Positions 31,934-43,420 of a DNA stretch of 64,000 nucleotides are shown here, one piece after another. Within the stretch, counting starts at the first letter, position 1. Every line of letters begins with the position of its first letter. This DNA comes from Phytophthora sp. 'mugwort'. Its lineage: Eukaryota > Oomycota > Peronosporomycetes > Peronosporales > Peronosporaceae. The notes beneath the pieces were generated by a model. The model saw only the letters and a program-made list of their open reading frames with translations, ran no database searches and was not told where the DNA came from. A program made the position numbers and the translations under genes. The stretch lies in assembly GCA_033558025.1 (NCBI GenBank), contig JAUCEF010000007.1, positions 1,488,001 through 1,552,000 on the forward strand. Reading direction: 5' to 3'.

Positions 31934-32041
31934 TCGAGCTTACATCCTTCCGCTTTCTTTTCGCTTTTAAGCTAGCTGGCTCGCCTGCCGAACGTGCGCA
32001 ATTAGAGTGGGCGATGGGCCTCCGTCGGGGAGCAAAAACAA

Positions 32042-33034
32042 TTGTGGCCTATGCTATTTCTTTCGCACCCACGCTACTTGCGAACCCAAACTAATTGCAC
32101 TTCTTGCTGTAGTTTGCCTCGGCGCCAATCCAAATTTAAACGCAAAAAAATTGGCCAAAGAGTTTGCAGGGCACAATTGACAACTACGCAAAAAATGGAC
32201 GTTATTTCTTTTGTACCGGTAACTGTTTTTACGCACCGAAGCAGCCGCACTTGCGAGGTGATGAGGGCAATCTCAACAACGACTGGAGGTGGGCGCCGAG
32301 GACGGAGTAAACCATGGAAAATTGCTGTAGATGGTTCAAGTAGGAGATGGTCCTGCGCGCCGTCCAAACGATGTGATGGACGGCAGTGCGGAAAAGCATC
32401 CACAGCAGAGAGAGATTTTCCTCGTCTGCTGAACAACGAGGAGGCCAAAGGGGATCTTGAATGGAGCAAATCGGTGCCCACTGGAGGGCCCCACGGTATG
32501 TCAGCCCCATCGCGCCAATCCGAGAACAGTCGGAAAAGACGTGGCCAGCTGTTTCCACCTAATCACAGCCGGGATAAGGGCAGGCATGCCTATTATTCGA
32601 TATATAATTACTGATGGAGGAGCAAGGAAATACATAGTTGTTTGCACGCATGTAGCAACAAAAATGAATAACAAGACTCGGTGGTGCCGCAGTAAATTAC
32701 TGCAACCTTACTCACCTAACGGTCTACAATCAGCTGTCTACAGTCGCCTTATCCCAACGCGCACTGTTAGTCTCCGGAAACAGAATCATCTCCAACATCA
32801 CAGGCGAGAGGCGATGGCGCTCGTGGCGCAAAACAGCACGGATCACTTTGAACAGCCTTCCCACAATGTTGGACATGGGTGGAATAGCCTCGGGCAGCAT
32901 GTAGGAACCGTTTTAGCGGCAACCTTGCGGTGCTTCGCAGAGCGGTACTCTGCGAAGCCTTCTGAGCTCATCGACCGGCTCCAGCACGCCTGCACGCGTA
33001 CGAAAGAAAGGATCCAGCGCAGCCTCTTTAGCAC
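32042..33034 (-). pseudogene. LINE C-terminal zinc-binding region fragment
   Basis: The minus strand carries a zf-RVT-type motif near 32530-32580 (CPYPGC, then ETAGHVFSDCSRIG). A helical tail follows (LLWMLFRTAVHHIVWTARR, 32229-32400), as at the end of many LINE ORF2 proteins. The stretch 32760-32890 upstream looks like the region that precedes the zinc motif. Stops and frameshifts throughout; no RT core. A second LINE family, in the opposite orientation to the one at 0.6-3.0 kb. Confidence 0.6.
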
Positions 33035-33209
33035 TCGTTAGCGAGATCGGTAGTCCATCGAGGACCTCGCAACGGCCTGCTCAAACGCAGCAGGAGTGGA
33101 CGATGTCAGCATCGGGCGCTATATATCCTAAAACTCAACGCTAACGTCGCTCCGTCCGTCCGTCTGTCTGTCATGCCATAACGTGATTCTAGACGCAATC
33201 TGATTGGAT

Positions 33210-33600
33210 GCCGAGCGCAGCGAAGGCGGCCCCCGGTGGCTAAAACAAAATTCCGCCGCCAAAGGCGGCCACTGGCGGAAATATAAATAAAACGATTGGT
33301 TGAAAAATGAAATATGTTCTTAGCCCGCGTCCTCTGAAAATAGAGGCCTTCACATGCAAGGTGTGCGAGGTGCTCGGTCTTGATGGGCTGGGACTGCAGC
33401 TGCACAAAGGCAGACCAACCTACTGGGACCAAAACTAAACCCACGGCCGCGTAGGCGTCGGCGCTCGGCGGCCATTAGTGGAAATATAAATACCCCGATT
33501 GGTTGAAAATTGAAATATAGTTTTAGCTTGCGTACTTTCATTCCTGAAAATAGAGGCGTCAAACCTAAATTTACCGCCGCGTACGCGGCGGCGCTCGGCT
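33210..33600. repeat. imperfect ~205-bp direct repeat with TATA/CCAAT-like block
   Basis: The block GGAAATATAAATA-x4-CGATTGGTTGAAAA occurs at about 33276-33308 and again at about 33480-33512. The surrounding text (GGCGGCCA..., GAAAATAGAGGC) is also shared. A third partial copy of the GC-rich part (GCGGCGGCGCTCGGC) lies at 33580-33597. A (TCCG)n/(TCTG)n microsatellite lies at 33148-33171. Unit spacing is about 204 bp. Confidence 0.75.
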
Positions 33601-33654
33601 AGTATAAACAAACACGGTAGTTAGTGTCGTAGACCGTAGCAAGCTGCATCAAAT

Positions 33655-34030
33655 TTGCTTACCGAGATAATAGACTATTGTCGACCGAACGTCCGGAAGG
33701 GCATCAAAGAGGACGCACGAACTAGCACCGTCAGGTCTCTCGCTTGGACACAGACTCCGAATCGCGCACGCTCGCGAACAGCGCCTCCAGCTTGCGGTGC
33801 GCCGTACACGAGGCGAGGAAGTCGGCCAGTTCCTCGTCGTCTGCGGAAATGAACTAACGTAGCTGAAAAGAGCGTTTCAACAGCGAAAATGTAGATGACC
33901 AATACGTGTCTTCTCGAAGCACGGCAACCAGTGGGGTATTTGCACTATTTTCGGAGAAAGTAAAAAAAAAAAAAAGCACAATTAAGTCACAAAGTTTGGT
34001 CCAAATAGATAACCCGTGAATAGCACATAC
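33655..34030. other. no recognisable gene
   Basis: Two overlapping short ORFs on opposite strands and a run of A residues near 33962-33975. Nothing supportable. Confidence 0.3.
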
Positions 34031-34044
34031 TGCAACTTAGCCGC

Positions 34045-34722
34045 TTACTTGAGCATCCTCAACTTCCGCGCCAGGTGCTGCGCCTCCTCAAGCAAGTCGT
34101 CATATGGCGACAGGTAATCGTGCACGCACCTCGAACGCCGAGGGGGGGGGGGGGGGGGGCCACAGACGGAGCCGTCCGTGGAAGTTGAGCCGGTGGCTTG
34201 CACAACCGATAAGCGGCACACCCAGCCGATGGCGAGCCGTTTGATGACAGCAAAGTTGCCACCAACTAAAAACAAGCAGCCGGAAATATACTTACAAAAA
34301 GACGGTAGAAACAGCTTGATAGCAGCCAGATGACCCTCCGCATTCAGCTGGTCGTCGGGCTCGTTCATCACTGGCGCTAGTGACAGAAGTGTCCCAGCTT
34401 TCGTCGCGTACAGCCGTAGAGAGCCAGGTAGTAGTCCGTCCCGTGCGTTCCACCCTTCCAGAATGAGGCCGTAATGCTCCGGCATCTGGTCGTCGTTAGC
34501 CTTCTCCGCCGCTTTCGTCACTGTCTCCATGGTAGAGGTCATGGTGGTCACAGAGATGGGGTCTAGACTCGTGTATCTAGCCAACAGTGACAACCCACCG
34601 TACCCAGGCATACCGGTTGAGGCCTTCTGGCTCATCCACGGCATCAGCGTGCCGGTCACCGAGACGGTGGCGTCATGCATGTCGGTCTCAAAGGTCGTGT
34701 GCGCTACCCGGACGTGGGACAT
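34045..34722 (-). pseudogene. hAT-type transposase fragment
   Basis: The 225-codon minus-strand frame reads LILEGWNARDG, LSLAPVMNEPDDQLNAEGH, ISGCLFLVGGNFAVIKRLA and HDYLSPYDDLLEEAQHLARK. I recognise the order from hAT/BED-type transposases common in oomycetes (DGW..., LVGDN..., NxxL). The middle is corrupted by a run of 18 G residues at 34142-34159, which reads as polyproline. The zinc finger and the dimerisation domain are missing. Assignment rests on family memory, not on an alignment. Confidence 0.6.
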
Positions 34723-35395
34723 CAGATTGGTGTACCCCGTCTTGTGTGTGTGCTTGCGGTACTACTTGCCGCAAGTCTTGCGTTGGTAGTACCCCGTGAT
34801 GTGAGGTTGTCGGCATTGCGGAGGGAAGATGATAATAGAAGGGTTTGCGAGTCTAAAGTGAGATGTAGGGTTCATTCTGAGATGCCAACTCAAGATGAAA
34901 GGCCAGAGCGGATGGCAGGTGCAGGAATAATGTACCGATTTTTGGAGGTGGTCCACGTACATTTCTTATTTTATTGGTGCTGGTCCGAAAATAAAGAATT
35001 GGTACTGAAAATACATAATATACTTTCGGAGTATTTTTTTTGGGGGGGAGGGGGGGGCATCCCTGAATAAGGCCAGAGGCTAGGCCCCCTGAAATGGAGA
35101 TCTGGTTGGAAGGAGCTTCGAGATGAGTCAAGATGTCTGAACGGCACAATACTATGGTACATGTACTCGCTTGACGAAGACGTCCCCACTTCAAGGAACA
35201 GCCTTGTGGAATTATTTGTTGCACAATGACTACCTTTACACCATGACAATGGTTCCGCAATGACAAAAGAATACCAGGACAATTCAGGGACTGCAACGAG
35301 AAAAGGTTAAGAGATTTACGACTATTTCGACGTGTTCACTTGCATTAGAGGACGCTGTTCACGTTATAGTTACTGGACATCGAGGAGCAAGTTGC
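34723..35395. other. intergenic region before the ALDH cluster
   Basis: Short ORFs only. G-rich runs near 35041-35058. Includes the 3' flank of ALDH gene A. Confidence 0.4.
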
Positions 35396-36970
35396 TTAAG
35401 GCATCGAGTCGTCCGGGCGCTTAATGATCACCGTCTTGTGCTCCAGGTAGTTACGCAGGCCCAGCTCGCCGTTCTCGCGGCCGATGCCCGAGTCCTTGAA
35501 GCCGCCGAACGGAGTGTTCGAGTCAAACACGTCGTAGCAGTTCACGTACACCGTACCCGTGCGGACACCGTTGGAAATCTTGATGGCATTGTCGATGTTC
35601 TTGGTCACGACACCGGCGCCGAGACCGTAGACCGAGTCGTTGGCACGCTCAATAACCTCGTCGATGGTCTTAAACTTGAGAATGGACATGACGGGGCCGA
35701 AGATTTCCTCGCGAGCGATCGTCATGTCATCTTCAACATCAGCGAACACGGTGGGTTCGATGAACCAGCCCTTGCTGCCATGGCGCTTACCACCAGCAAC
35801 CAACTTAGCACCTTCCTTCTTGCCCTCCTCGATGTAGCCCAGGATCTTCTCGAACTGGGTCTCGTCGATCTGTGAACCTTGGTCGGTCTTCTCATCGAAC
35901 GGGTCGCCGACCACACGAGCGTTGGCGGCCTCTATCGTGCGGCGCACGAACTCGTCGTAGATGCCCTCCTGGACGTACACACGGGTACCGGCAATGCAGC
36001 ACTGGCCCTGGTTCATGAACAGACCCAGCTGCGACTGCTTGATAGCGAGATCGATGTCGGCATCATCCAGGATAATGTTGGCCGACTTGCCGCCTAGTTC
36101 CAGAGTGATACGCTTGAGGTTGCTCACGTGCGAAGTGCGCATGATCTGGTAGCCAACCTCCGTGGAGCCCGTGAACGCGACCTTATCGACATCCGGATGC
36201 TGAGCAAGGTGGCGTCCAGCCTCAGCACCGATGCCAGGTACGATGTTCACGACGCCCTTGGGGAAGCCAGCCTCCACGATCAGCTCTCCCACACGCAGGG
36301 CAGACAGCGGGGTCTGCTCAGCTGGCTTAAGCACGATGGTGTTGCCTGCAGCGAGAGCAGGGCCCAACTTCCACGCCATCATGAGCAACGGGAAGTTCCA
36401 CGGGATGATCTGCGCGCAGACGCCAACAGGCTCAGCCTTTGTGTAGCAGAGGTAGGATCCCGACACGGGGATGACGGAGCCGTGGATCTTGTCAGGCCAG
36501 CCGGCGTAGTATCGAATGGTCTTGAGCACGAGGCCGATGTCACCTTTAGCAACCGAGCACGGCTTGCCGTTGTCAAGTGCCTCAAGAGCAGCAAGCTCGT
36601 CGATGTTCTCCTCGATGAGCTCAGCTAGGCGATAGATGAGCTTGCCCCGGTCCTCGGCGGACATGGTGCGCCACGGACCCTCAAAGGCCGCGCGGGCAGC
36701 AGCCACAGCGGCGTCAATGTCGGCGGTGCCGCCCTCGGCGACATCGGCGATCTTCTCCTCCGTAGCGGGATTGAACGTCTCGAAGGTGCTGCGCTTGACG
36801 GATGGCACGAACTCGCCGTTGATCAGCAACTTGGTCTGCTTCACGGGCACCTGCGCCGAGAAGTTACGCGAGAGCAGCAGTGGCGAGGCTTTGACAGCCG
36901 TAGTGACCGACTTGGGTGCGAAAGCACCGGCCTGGGCTCGAAGAGCTTGACGCAGAATGTGGCGCTGCAT
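35396..36970 (-). CDS. mitochondrial aldehyde dehydrogenase, copy A
   Basis: 524 residues, NAD-dependent ALDH1/2-type. An Arg/Ala-rich mitochondrial presequence ([15 protein letters not shown]) is followed by the full ALDH fold. IPWNFPLLM is in the coenzyme-binding part. The general-base Glu is in [10 protein letters not shown] (about 291), and the nucleophile Cys in [10 protein letters not shown] (about 325). The conserved end is [15 protein letters not shown]. It oxidises aldehydes such as acetaldehyde to acids in the matrix. The frame is open to 37063, but an initiator at 37008-37022 lies between, so the ATG at 36970 is chosen. Its closest relative is copy A' at 46.3 kb. First of four genes in mirror order. 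Confidence 0.95.
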   Translation of the reverse strand: MQRHILRQALRAQAGAFAPKSVTTAVKASPLLLSRNFSAQVPVKQTKLLINGEFVPSVKRSTFETFNPATEEKIADVAEGGTADIDAAVAAARAAFEGPWRTMSAEDRGKLIYRLAELIEENIDELAALEALDNGKPCSVAKGDIGLVLKTIRYYAGWPDKIHGSVIPVSGSYLCYTKAEPVGVCAQIIPWNFPLLMMAWKLGPALAAGNTIVLKPAEQTPLSALRVGELIVEAGFPKGVVNIVPGIGAEAGRHLAQHPDVDKVAFTGSTEVGYQIMRTSHVSNLKRITLELGGKSANIILDDADIDLAIKQSQLGLFMNQGQCCIAGTRVYVQEGIYDEFVRRTIEAANARVVGDPFDEKTDQGSQIDETQFEKILGYIEEGKKEGAKLVAGGKRHGSKGWFIEPTVFADVEDDMTIAREEIFGPVMSILKFKTIDEVIERANDSVYGLGAGVVTKNIDNAIKISNGVRTGTVYVNCYDVFDSNTPFGGFKDSGIGRENGELGLRNYLEHKTVIIKRPDDSMP

Positions 36971-37007
36971 GGCGGATGTTCTTGGGCTGACTTGCTCGGG
37001 ACGAGGC

Positions 37008-37022
37008 AAATTGCAGAATGAG
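37008..37022 (-). promoter_or_regulatory. oomycete initiator of ALDH A
   Basis: The minus strand reads CTCATTCTGCAATTT, a near-perfect match to the oomycete initiator, 38-52 bp before the start codon. Confidence 0.65.
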
Positions 37023-38049
37023 TAGTTGTGCTCGCCAAGTACGAGACCGTCCTTTGCTAACATTGCTTTGAAGAACGGAGCCCATACCCGCCAGCAGCGG
37101 TGTGGATCATGCCAATGTGTGTGTTGATACCATTTGTCTGCTACAGACTTCCAGCCGATAAAAAGTTCCTAATTTGCGCCTTTTCGGCGTGAAGATTAAC
37201 TACCACAGATTAACAAGTTTTGCAATCGTCAAATGGGTGATAGCTTCGAAAATTGCATAAAATACTGGAGTGGATGCATTGTTTCCGTCGAAGAGACCAC
37301 TGAAACGCAATTCCCTTTTTCAACCTCGACTGGAAAATAAAAGAGTCGAGCCAAGGGGAGGCCGCCCCGATTCCCCGACACAGACGACGTGGTCACAGTC
37401 GCCATTGATCAGGTAAGGTCACTGACCAAAGCGTGTTCCGCGGTGCGTCGCGCGTTGCAAAGGCTCAGTTTGTGCCGTTGTAAGATTTCCGTAGTGTTTT
37501 ACCTTTCACGGAGACGTTTTTCCATTTAAATGTTGGTTCGAACGAAAGCTTGCCGGTGGTCTCGTCGGTTTACATTGCCATCTGTACACGTACAGTACCA
37601 ATTAGGCCAGATGCCTTCCTTGAATAAGGAATTCTTTACCTAAAGTTTGACTGCCGCAAGCTTCGGACGCAACTTGCACAGTCCAACAAATCGCAAAAGA
37701 TCGCGCTTGCGTATCAGCGTATGCACATGCACTGTGGACGAAAACTTACGCCCTGTGATTGCCGCGAAGCCATGTTGAAGATCTCTTTGATCACTGCAAT
37801 CGCTGGGATTTCGGGACTTCGTGAATTCAGATGGGAGGTACTACAGCACAATTACCTTTGCCAAAATGTGGTCCTCAAGGCGAGTTTTCGGTTCCCGACG
37901 GTGGGTGATTCCAGCTCAATCATTGTCACTTGTGGTAAGTTGCTTCATTATTGCATACCTTACCTAACTTTGTAGTTCTGCCGGTTCTGTTGCATGTTTT
38001 TATATACGGAAAACGCAACACGCCGCTATAGTTAATAAGGGAAACGAAA
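37023..38049. other. intergenic between ALDH A and the palindrome
   Basis: Upstream flank of gene A, then unique sequence up to the left edge of the palindrome. Only ORFs under 90 codons. It has no counterpart at the mirror position on the other side. Confidence 0.5.
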
Positions 38050-38135
38050 TCGGTGTCTACTACGACTTTGCAACCTGCAGCACGGGAATCATCGAATGAA
38101 CTTCTATTGTATAATAGCAAGACGAAACGGCTCGC

Positions 38136-39713
38136 TTAAGGCATCGAGTCGTCCGGGCGCTTGATGATCACCGTCTTGTGCTCCAGGTAGTTACGCAGGC
38201 CCAGCTCGCCATTCTCGCGGCCGATTCCCGAGTCCTTGAAGCCGCCGAACGGAGTGTTCGAGTCAAACACGTCGTAGCAGTTGACGTACACCGTACCCGT
38301 GCGGACACCGTTGGAAATCTTGATGGCGTTGTCGATGTTGCTCGTCACGACGCCGCCACCAAGGCCGTACTCAGAGTCGTTGGCGCGCGCGATGACCTCG
38401 TCGATGGTCTTGAACTTGAGGATGGACATGACGGGGCCGAAGATTTCCTCGCGAGCGATCGTCATGTTATCAGTCACATCAGCGAACACAGTGGGCTCAA
38501 TGAACCAGCCCTTGTCGCCCTTGCGGTGACCGCCAGCCACCAAACGAGCACCCTCTTCCTTGCCCTTCTCCACATAGCTCAGGATCTTCTTGAATTGCGC
38601 CTCGTCGATCTGTGAACCCTGGTCGGTCTTATCATCGAACGGGTCGCCGACAATACGTGCGTTCGCGGCCTCGGCAGAGCGTTTGACAAACTCGTCGTAG
38701 ATGCCCTCTTGCACGAACACGCGCGTGCCCGAAATGCAGCACTGGCCCTGGTTCATGAACAGACCCAGCTGCGACTGCTTGATAGCAAGATCGATGTCAG
38801 CGTCATCCAGGATAATGTTGGCCGACTTGCCGCCTAGTTCCAGAGTGATACGCTTAAGGTTGCTCACGTGCGAAGTGCGCATGATCTGGTACCCGACTTC
38901 CGTCGATCCGGTAAATGCGACCTTGTCCACCTTCGGGTGCTGAGCAAGGTGGCGACCAGCGTTGGCGCCCACACCCGGCACGATATTCACGACGCCCTTG
39001 GGGAAGCCAGCCTCCACGATCAACTCACCAACACGGAGAGCTGAAAGAGCCGTCTGCTCCGCAGGCTTGAGCACGATGGTGTTGCCAGCAGCGAGAGCAG
39101 GACCCAATTTCCACGCCATCATGAGCAACGGGAAGTTCCACGGGATGATCTGCGCGCAAACGCCAACAGGTTCAGCCTTAGTATAGCAGAGATAGGGTCC
39201 CGACACGGGGATGACAGAGCCGTGGATCTTGTCGGGCCACCCAGCGTAGTAGCGGAGAGTCTTGATCACCAGCTTCAGGTCGTTCTCCTTTGCGACGTGG
39301 AACGGTTTGCCGTTGTCGAGCGCCTCCAGAGCGGCAATCTCGTCGATGTTCTCTTCAATGAGGTCCGCGAGCTTGTAGATAAGCCTACCGCGGTCTTCAG
39401 CAGACATGGTGCGCCACGGACCCTCGAACGCGTCACGGGCGGCAGCCACAGCAGCGTCGATATCGGCGTTGACAGCCTCCGACACGTCGGCGATCTTTTT
39501 CTCTGTGGCGGGGTTGAAGGTCTCGAAGGTGCGGCCGCTGGACGAGGGCACGAACTCGCCGTTGATCAGCAGCTTGGTTTGCTTAACCGTCACGTTGGAC
39601 GAGAACTGTCGGATCAGCGCGACCGGCGAGGCTTTGGCAGCCGTCATGGCAGTGGCGCGAGCGAAGGCATTGGCCTGGACGCGCGGCAAGTTACGCAGAA
39701 TGTGGCGCTGCAT
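38136..39713 (-). CDS. mitochondrial aldehyde dehydrogenase, copy B (left arm)
   Basis: 525 residues, the same enzyme family as A, with a presequence [20 protein letters not shown]. Catalytic Glu292 ([10 protein letters not shown]) and Cys326 ([10 protein letters not shown]) are present. The protein is identical to copy B' on the other arm; the one coding difference noticed (38226) is synonymous. It differs from A mostly in the first 120 residues and at scattered sites (for example [16 protein letters not shown] against [15 protein letters not shown]). The C-terminal third is nearly identical at DNA level. Expressed toward the outside of the palindrome. Confidence 0.95.
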   Translation of the reverse strand: MQRHILRNLPRVQANAFARATAMTAAKASPVALIRQFSSNVTVKQTKLLINGEFVPSSSGRTFETFNPATEKKIADVSEAVNADIDAAVAAARDAFEGPWRTMSAEDRGRLIYKLADLIEENIDEIAALEALDNGKPFHVAKENDLKLVIKTLRYYAGWPDKIHGSVIPVSGPYLCYTKAEPVGVCAQIIPWNFPLLMMAWKLGPALAAGNTIVLKPAEQTALSALRVGELIVEAGFPKGVVNIVPGVGANAGRHLAQHPKVDKVAFTGSTEVGYQIMRTSHVSNLKRITLELGGKSANIILDDADIDLAIKQSQLGLFMNQGQCCISGTRVFVQEGIYDEFVKRSAEAANARIVGDPFDDKTDQGSQIDEAQFKKILSYVEKGKEEGARLVAGGHRKGDKGWFIEPTVFADVTDNMTIAREEIFGPVMSILKFKTIDEVIARANDSEYGLGGGVVTSNIDNAIKISNGVRTGTVYVNCYDVFDSNTPFGGFKDSGIGRENGELGLRNYLEHKTVIIKRPDDSMP

Positions 39714-39769
39714 AGTACTTAGTGTTTGTGTTTCGGGGTCGTTTGGGATGGAAGTGCCGACAAAAGCGC

Positions 39770-39785
39770 AAAAAGCGGAATGAGC
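39770..39785 (-). promoter_or_regulatory. oomycete initiator of ALDH B
   Basis: The minus strand reads GCTCATTCCGCTTTTT, followed by GC, 57-72 bp before the start codon. It is close to the consensus, with CT replacing the usual CA. Confidence 0.5.
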
Positions 39786-41498
39786 GTTAACCCATCGGTG
39801 ACAAGCATCGTCGGGAGCAGGGACGATAGCAGCTTGCCGACGTCAGTCTCCGCAATCCGCCAACTTGCACCGCGGATTTGGGATGCAGTCCCAGCCGATC
39901 TGCATGGACTGAACCACCGTCATCGGAATCCGATGATCGGATACAATAAGGTGAACAAGCTCGACACGTGCTGTGCACAATCTCATGATCCACGATACAA
40001 AAGGGCGTCAAATCGAAAGAAATAGCAGCACAATTAATACATTTAGTATTGTATCCTGGATTCTGGGCAGCGTGTGTGTATACGCAGGCATGCTTTGTTT
40101 GCTTCATTGGGGTGAGGAAGGCGACATGTTTCTTGCAGGTAGGTGCCCAGGCAGCTAGGACGATAGACAACTCCATACACTTTCGCCATGAACACGATTT
40201 GCACGTTGAAGCGCTTGCAGGTAGACGCGACCATCAACTGAAACGCAAGCGAGTGCGTAAGGAAATTCGAGTTGTCGACGAAGGACAGCGCGAAAAAAAG
40301 GGGGGGGGGAGCAATGCTCACATCCTCACGGACTTCAGAAATGAGCGCAGAGCCCGGCCGGGGTCTGTCTAGAAAAAGAGAAACGAGCTACAGTACAGTA
40401 CAGTATTATACTCACTACAACAGCGCGCTCGAGCACGACGACTTCATGCTTCCAATACTATTTGGGTTGTTCAGGGGTAGCGCATGATGCAGTTGAAATG
40501 GCACGGATGAATGGATTCGTGAACAATTCGAGTAGAGAAGACAACGTCATGGACAACCCGCGATGTGGCTACAAATTCATGCCTTTCATGTTCATCTGTT
40601 AGATGCGTGCGGTCTTTTGGTAGTGGCGGACGGACTTCAGTAAATTCAGGCTCTTGCGACCGAGTACACACAATATTCACTGTATTGGTGCTTGGAGTCC
40701 TACCCGTCCTCCCCGCTGACCGTTTCAAGCGCTGGAGGGTCCCCACCGCTACATGTAGATTTTAGTTGTGTGGGCACGATTAAAATATATACAGATCCCC
40801 TGCTAGCATGACGCAAGAGAAGCAGCGGTGTAGGGTGCAGCCGTGCTTTATCTACGCAGTCAGACGGGAAGGGTTTCCGGCAGGATTGCTGCGGGTTGTT
40901 TCGAACAACGGTTTATCGTGTAAATACCCCGACTGGTTTGCGCCCGTGCTGCATTTGCATGCGAGATCTCTGTGTCTTCTGCTGTGGCTGCTGAATCACC
41001 GCTCTCGGTCGGATATTCGTGGCTTTGTTAAAGAAAAAAAAAAAAGCTGGGTCAGTTTAAATTCCGTCACACCGACGAAAAAGCGTGTGGAAATTTCATT
41101 TTAAATCCAACGCCGTGTGATTCGGGCGCCACTGGATGGAGACGACTCTCTGTTGTCCGTTGCAAAGCGCCAACCAGCGCTCACTGAACGAGTCGCTCAC
41201 GCGACTGTGTGAAACTTGCGTCTCGGAGGATTAACTGTAAAGTGGATCGAGGACTTCAATTTCTGAAGCATAGCGCCAGCTGCTACGTCGGGTTTTCTAA
41301 TATGGATGCTAGATGAGGCGGACCAGCGTCGCCGACTGGAAGGTGAAAGTGGGTCTGCCTCGGGTAAACGAATTTAGATGCCGAGTTTACAACTTGATGA
41401 CGTCGCCAATTGAACGACCGTCGGAAGCAGGCAACCTTTCATTGATAATCCAAATTCTGCAGACAGATTTGCGTCGGAAAAGCAAATCTGGCCCCGGC
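39786..41498. other. upstream part of left palindrome arm
   Basis: About 1.7 kb between ALDH B and the spacer. Several ORFs of 60-130 codons occur in both arms as mirror copies; none has a recognisable domain. Contains a TACAG-type short repeat near 40391-40404. Confidence 0.4.
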
Positions 41499-41635
41499 GT
41501 TTACACTTGGCTGAACATCGACTGGCTTACTTCAACTTCCGGCCAGCACACGCTTCAAGTAAGGCACACCGAAAACCTATCGGCGATGCAGGTGAAGCGT
41601 CGTCCGCGATTCGCCATAAGTCGGAAGAGCAAATT
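41499..41635. other. palindrome spacer
   Basis: 137 bp of non-palindromic sequence at the centre of symmetry. Its right end (41622-41634) can pair with the first bases of the right arm (41647-41659), giving a small stem CGGARAGCAAAT next to the arm junction. Confidence 0.85.
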
Positions 41636-43348
41636 GCCGGGGCCAGATTTGCTTTTCCGTCACAAATCTGTCTGCAGAATTTGGATTATCAATGAAAGGT
41701 TGCCTGCTTCCGACGGTCGTTCAATTGGCGACGTCATCAAGTTGTAAACTCGGCATCTAAATTCGTTTACCCGAGGCAGACCCACTTTCACCTTCCAGTC
41801 GGCGACGCTGGTCCGCCTCATCTAGCATCCATATTAGAAAACCCGACGTAGCAGCTGGCGCTATGCTTCAGAAATTGAAGTCCTCGATCCACTTTACAGT
41901 TAATCCTCCGAGACGCAAGTTTCACACAGTCGCGTGAGCGACTCGTTCAGTGAGCGCTGGTTGGCGCTTTGCAACGGACAACAGAGAGTCGTCTCCATCC
42001 AGTGGCGCCCGAATCACACGGCGTTGGATTTAAAATGAAATTTCCACACGCTTTTTCGTCGGTGTGACGGAATTTAAACTGACCCAGCTTTTTTTTTTTT
42101 CTTTAACAAAGCCACGAATATCCGACCGAGAGCGGTGATTCAGCAGCCACAGCAGAAGACACAGAGATCTCGCATGCAAATGCAGCACGGGCGCAAACCA
42201 GTCGGGGTATTTACACGATAAACCGTTGTTCGAAACAACCCGCAGCAATCCTGCCGGAAATCCTTCCCGTCTGACTGCGTAGATAAAGCACGGCTGCACC
42301 CTGCACCGCTGCTTCTCTTGCGTCATGCTAGCAGGGGATCTGTATATATTTTAATCGTGCCCACACAACTAAAATCTACATGTAGCGGTGGGGACCCTCC
42401 AGCGCTTGAAACGGTCAGCGGGGAGGACGGGTAGGACTCCAAGCACCAATACAGTGAATATTGTGTGTACTCGGTCGCAAGAGCCTGAATTTACTGAAGT
42501 CCGTCCGCCACTACCAAAAGACCGCACGCATCTAACAGATGAACATGAAAGGCATGAATTTGTAGCCACATCGCGGGTTGTCCATGACGTTGTCTTCTCT
42601 ACTCGAATTGTTCACGAATCCATTCATCCGTGCCATTTCAACTGCATCATGCGCTACCCCTGAACAACCCAAATAGTATTGGAAGCATGAAGTCGTCGTG
42701 CTCGAGCGCGCTGTTGTAGTGAGTATAATACTGTACTGTACTGTAGCTCGTTTCTCTTTTTCTAGACAGACCCCGGCCGGGCTCTGCGCTCATTTCTGAA
42801 GTCCGTGAGGATGTGAGCATTGCTCCCCCCCCCCTTTTTTTCGCGCTGTCCTTCGTCGACAACTCGAATTTCCTTACGCACTCGCTTGCGTTTCAGTTGA
42901 TGGTCGCGTCTACCTGCAAGCGCTTCAACGTGCAAATCGTGTTCATGGCGAAAGTGTATGGAGTTGTCTATCGTCCTAGCTGCCTGGGCACCTACCTGCA
43001 AGAAACATGTCGCCTTCCTCACCCCAATGAAGCAAACAAAGCATGCCTGCGTATACACACACGCTGCCCAGTATCCAGGATACAATACTAAATGTATTAA
43101 TTGTGCTGCTATTTCTTTCGATTTGACGCCCTTTTGTATCGTGGATCATGAGATTGTGCACAGCACGTGTCGAGCTTGTTCACCTTATTGTATCCGATCA
43201 TCGGATTCCGATGACGGTGGTTCAGTCCATGCAGATCGGCTGGGACTGCATCCCAAATCCGCGGTGCAAGTTGGCGGATTGCGGAGACTGACGTCGGCAA
43301 GCTGCTATCGTCCCTGCTCCCGACGATGCTTGTCACCGATGGGTTAAC

Positions 43349-43364
43349 GCTCATTCCGCTTTTT
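43349..43364 (+). promoter_or_regulatory. oomycete initiator of ALDH B'
   Basis: GCTCATTCCGCTTTTT, mirror image of the site at 39770-39785. Confidence 0.5.
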
Positions 43365-43420
43365 GCGCTTTTGTCGGCACTTCCATCCCAAACGACCCCG
43401 AAACACAAACACTAAGTACT

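Larger units (their letters stand above)
38050..41498 (+). repeat. left arm of 7-kb palindrome
   Basis: A 3,449-bp inverted repeat, partner of 41636-45084. Positions on the two arms add up to 83134 throughout, with no net length difference even at runs of A and G. Mismatches I found are at 38226, 40062, 40873, 41472 and 41474; the check was not exhaustive. The arm contains ALDH B and about 1.7 kb upstream of it. Confidence 0.95.

Noticed and set aside
32042..32614. 190-codon plus-strand ORF
   Set aside because: The opposite strand shows the LINE zinc-binding motif; this frame has no recognisable feature.
35438..35875. Long antisense ORFs inside the four ALDH genes (for example 145 codons here and at 38178, 44519 and 47408)
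   Set aside because: They are shadows of high-GC codon use on the opposite strand; the sense strand carries all catalytic motifs.
41313..41747. 144-codon ORF across the palindrome centre
   Set aside because: It reads through the spacer and folds back on its own sequence; no domain, and frame openness is a by-product of symmetry.
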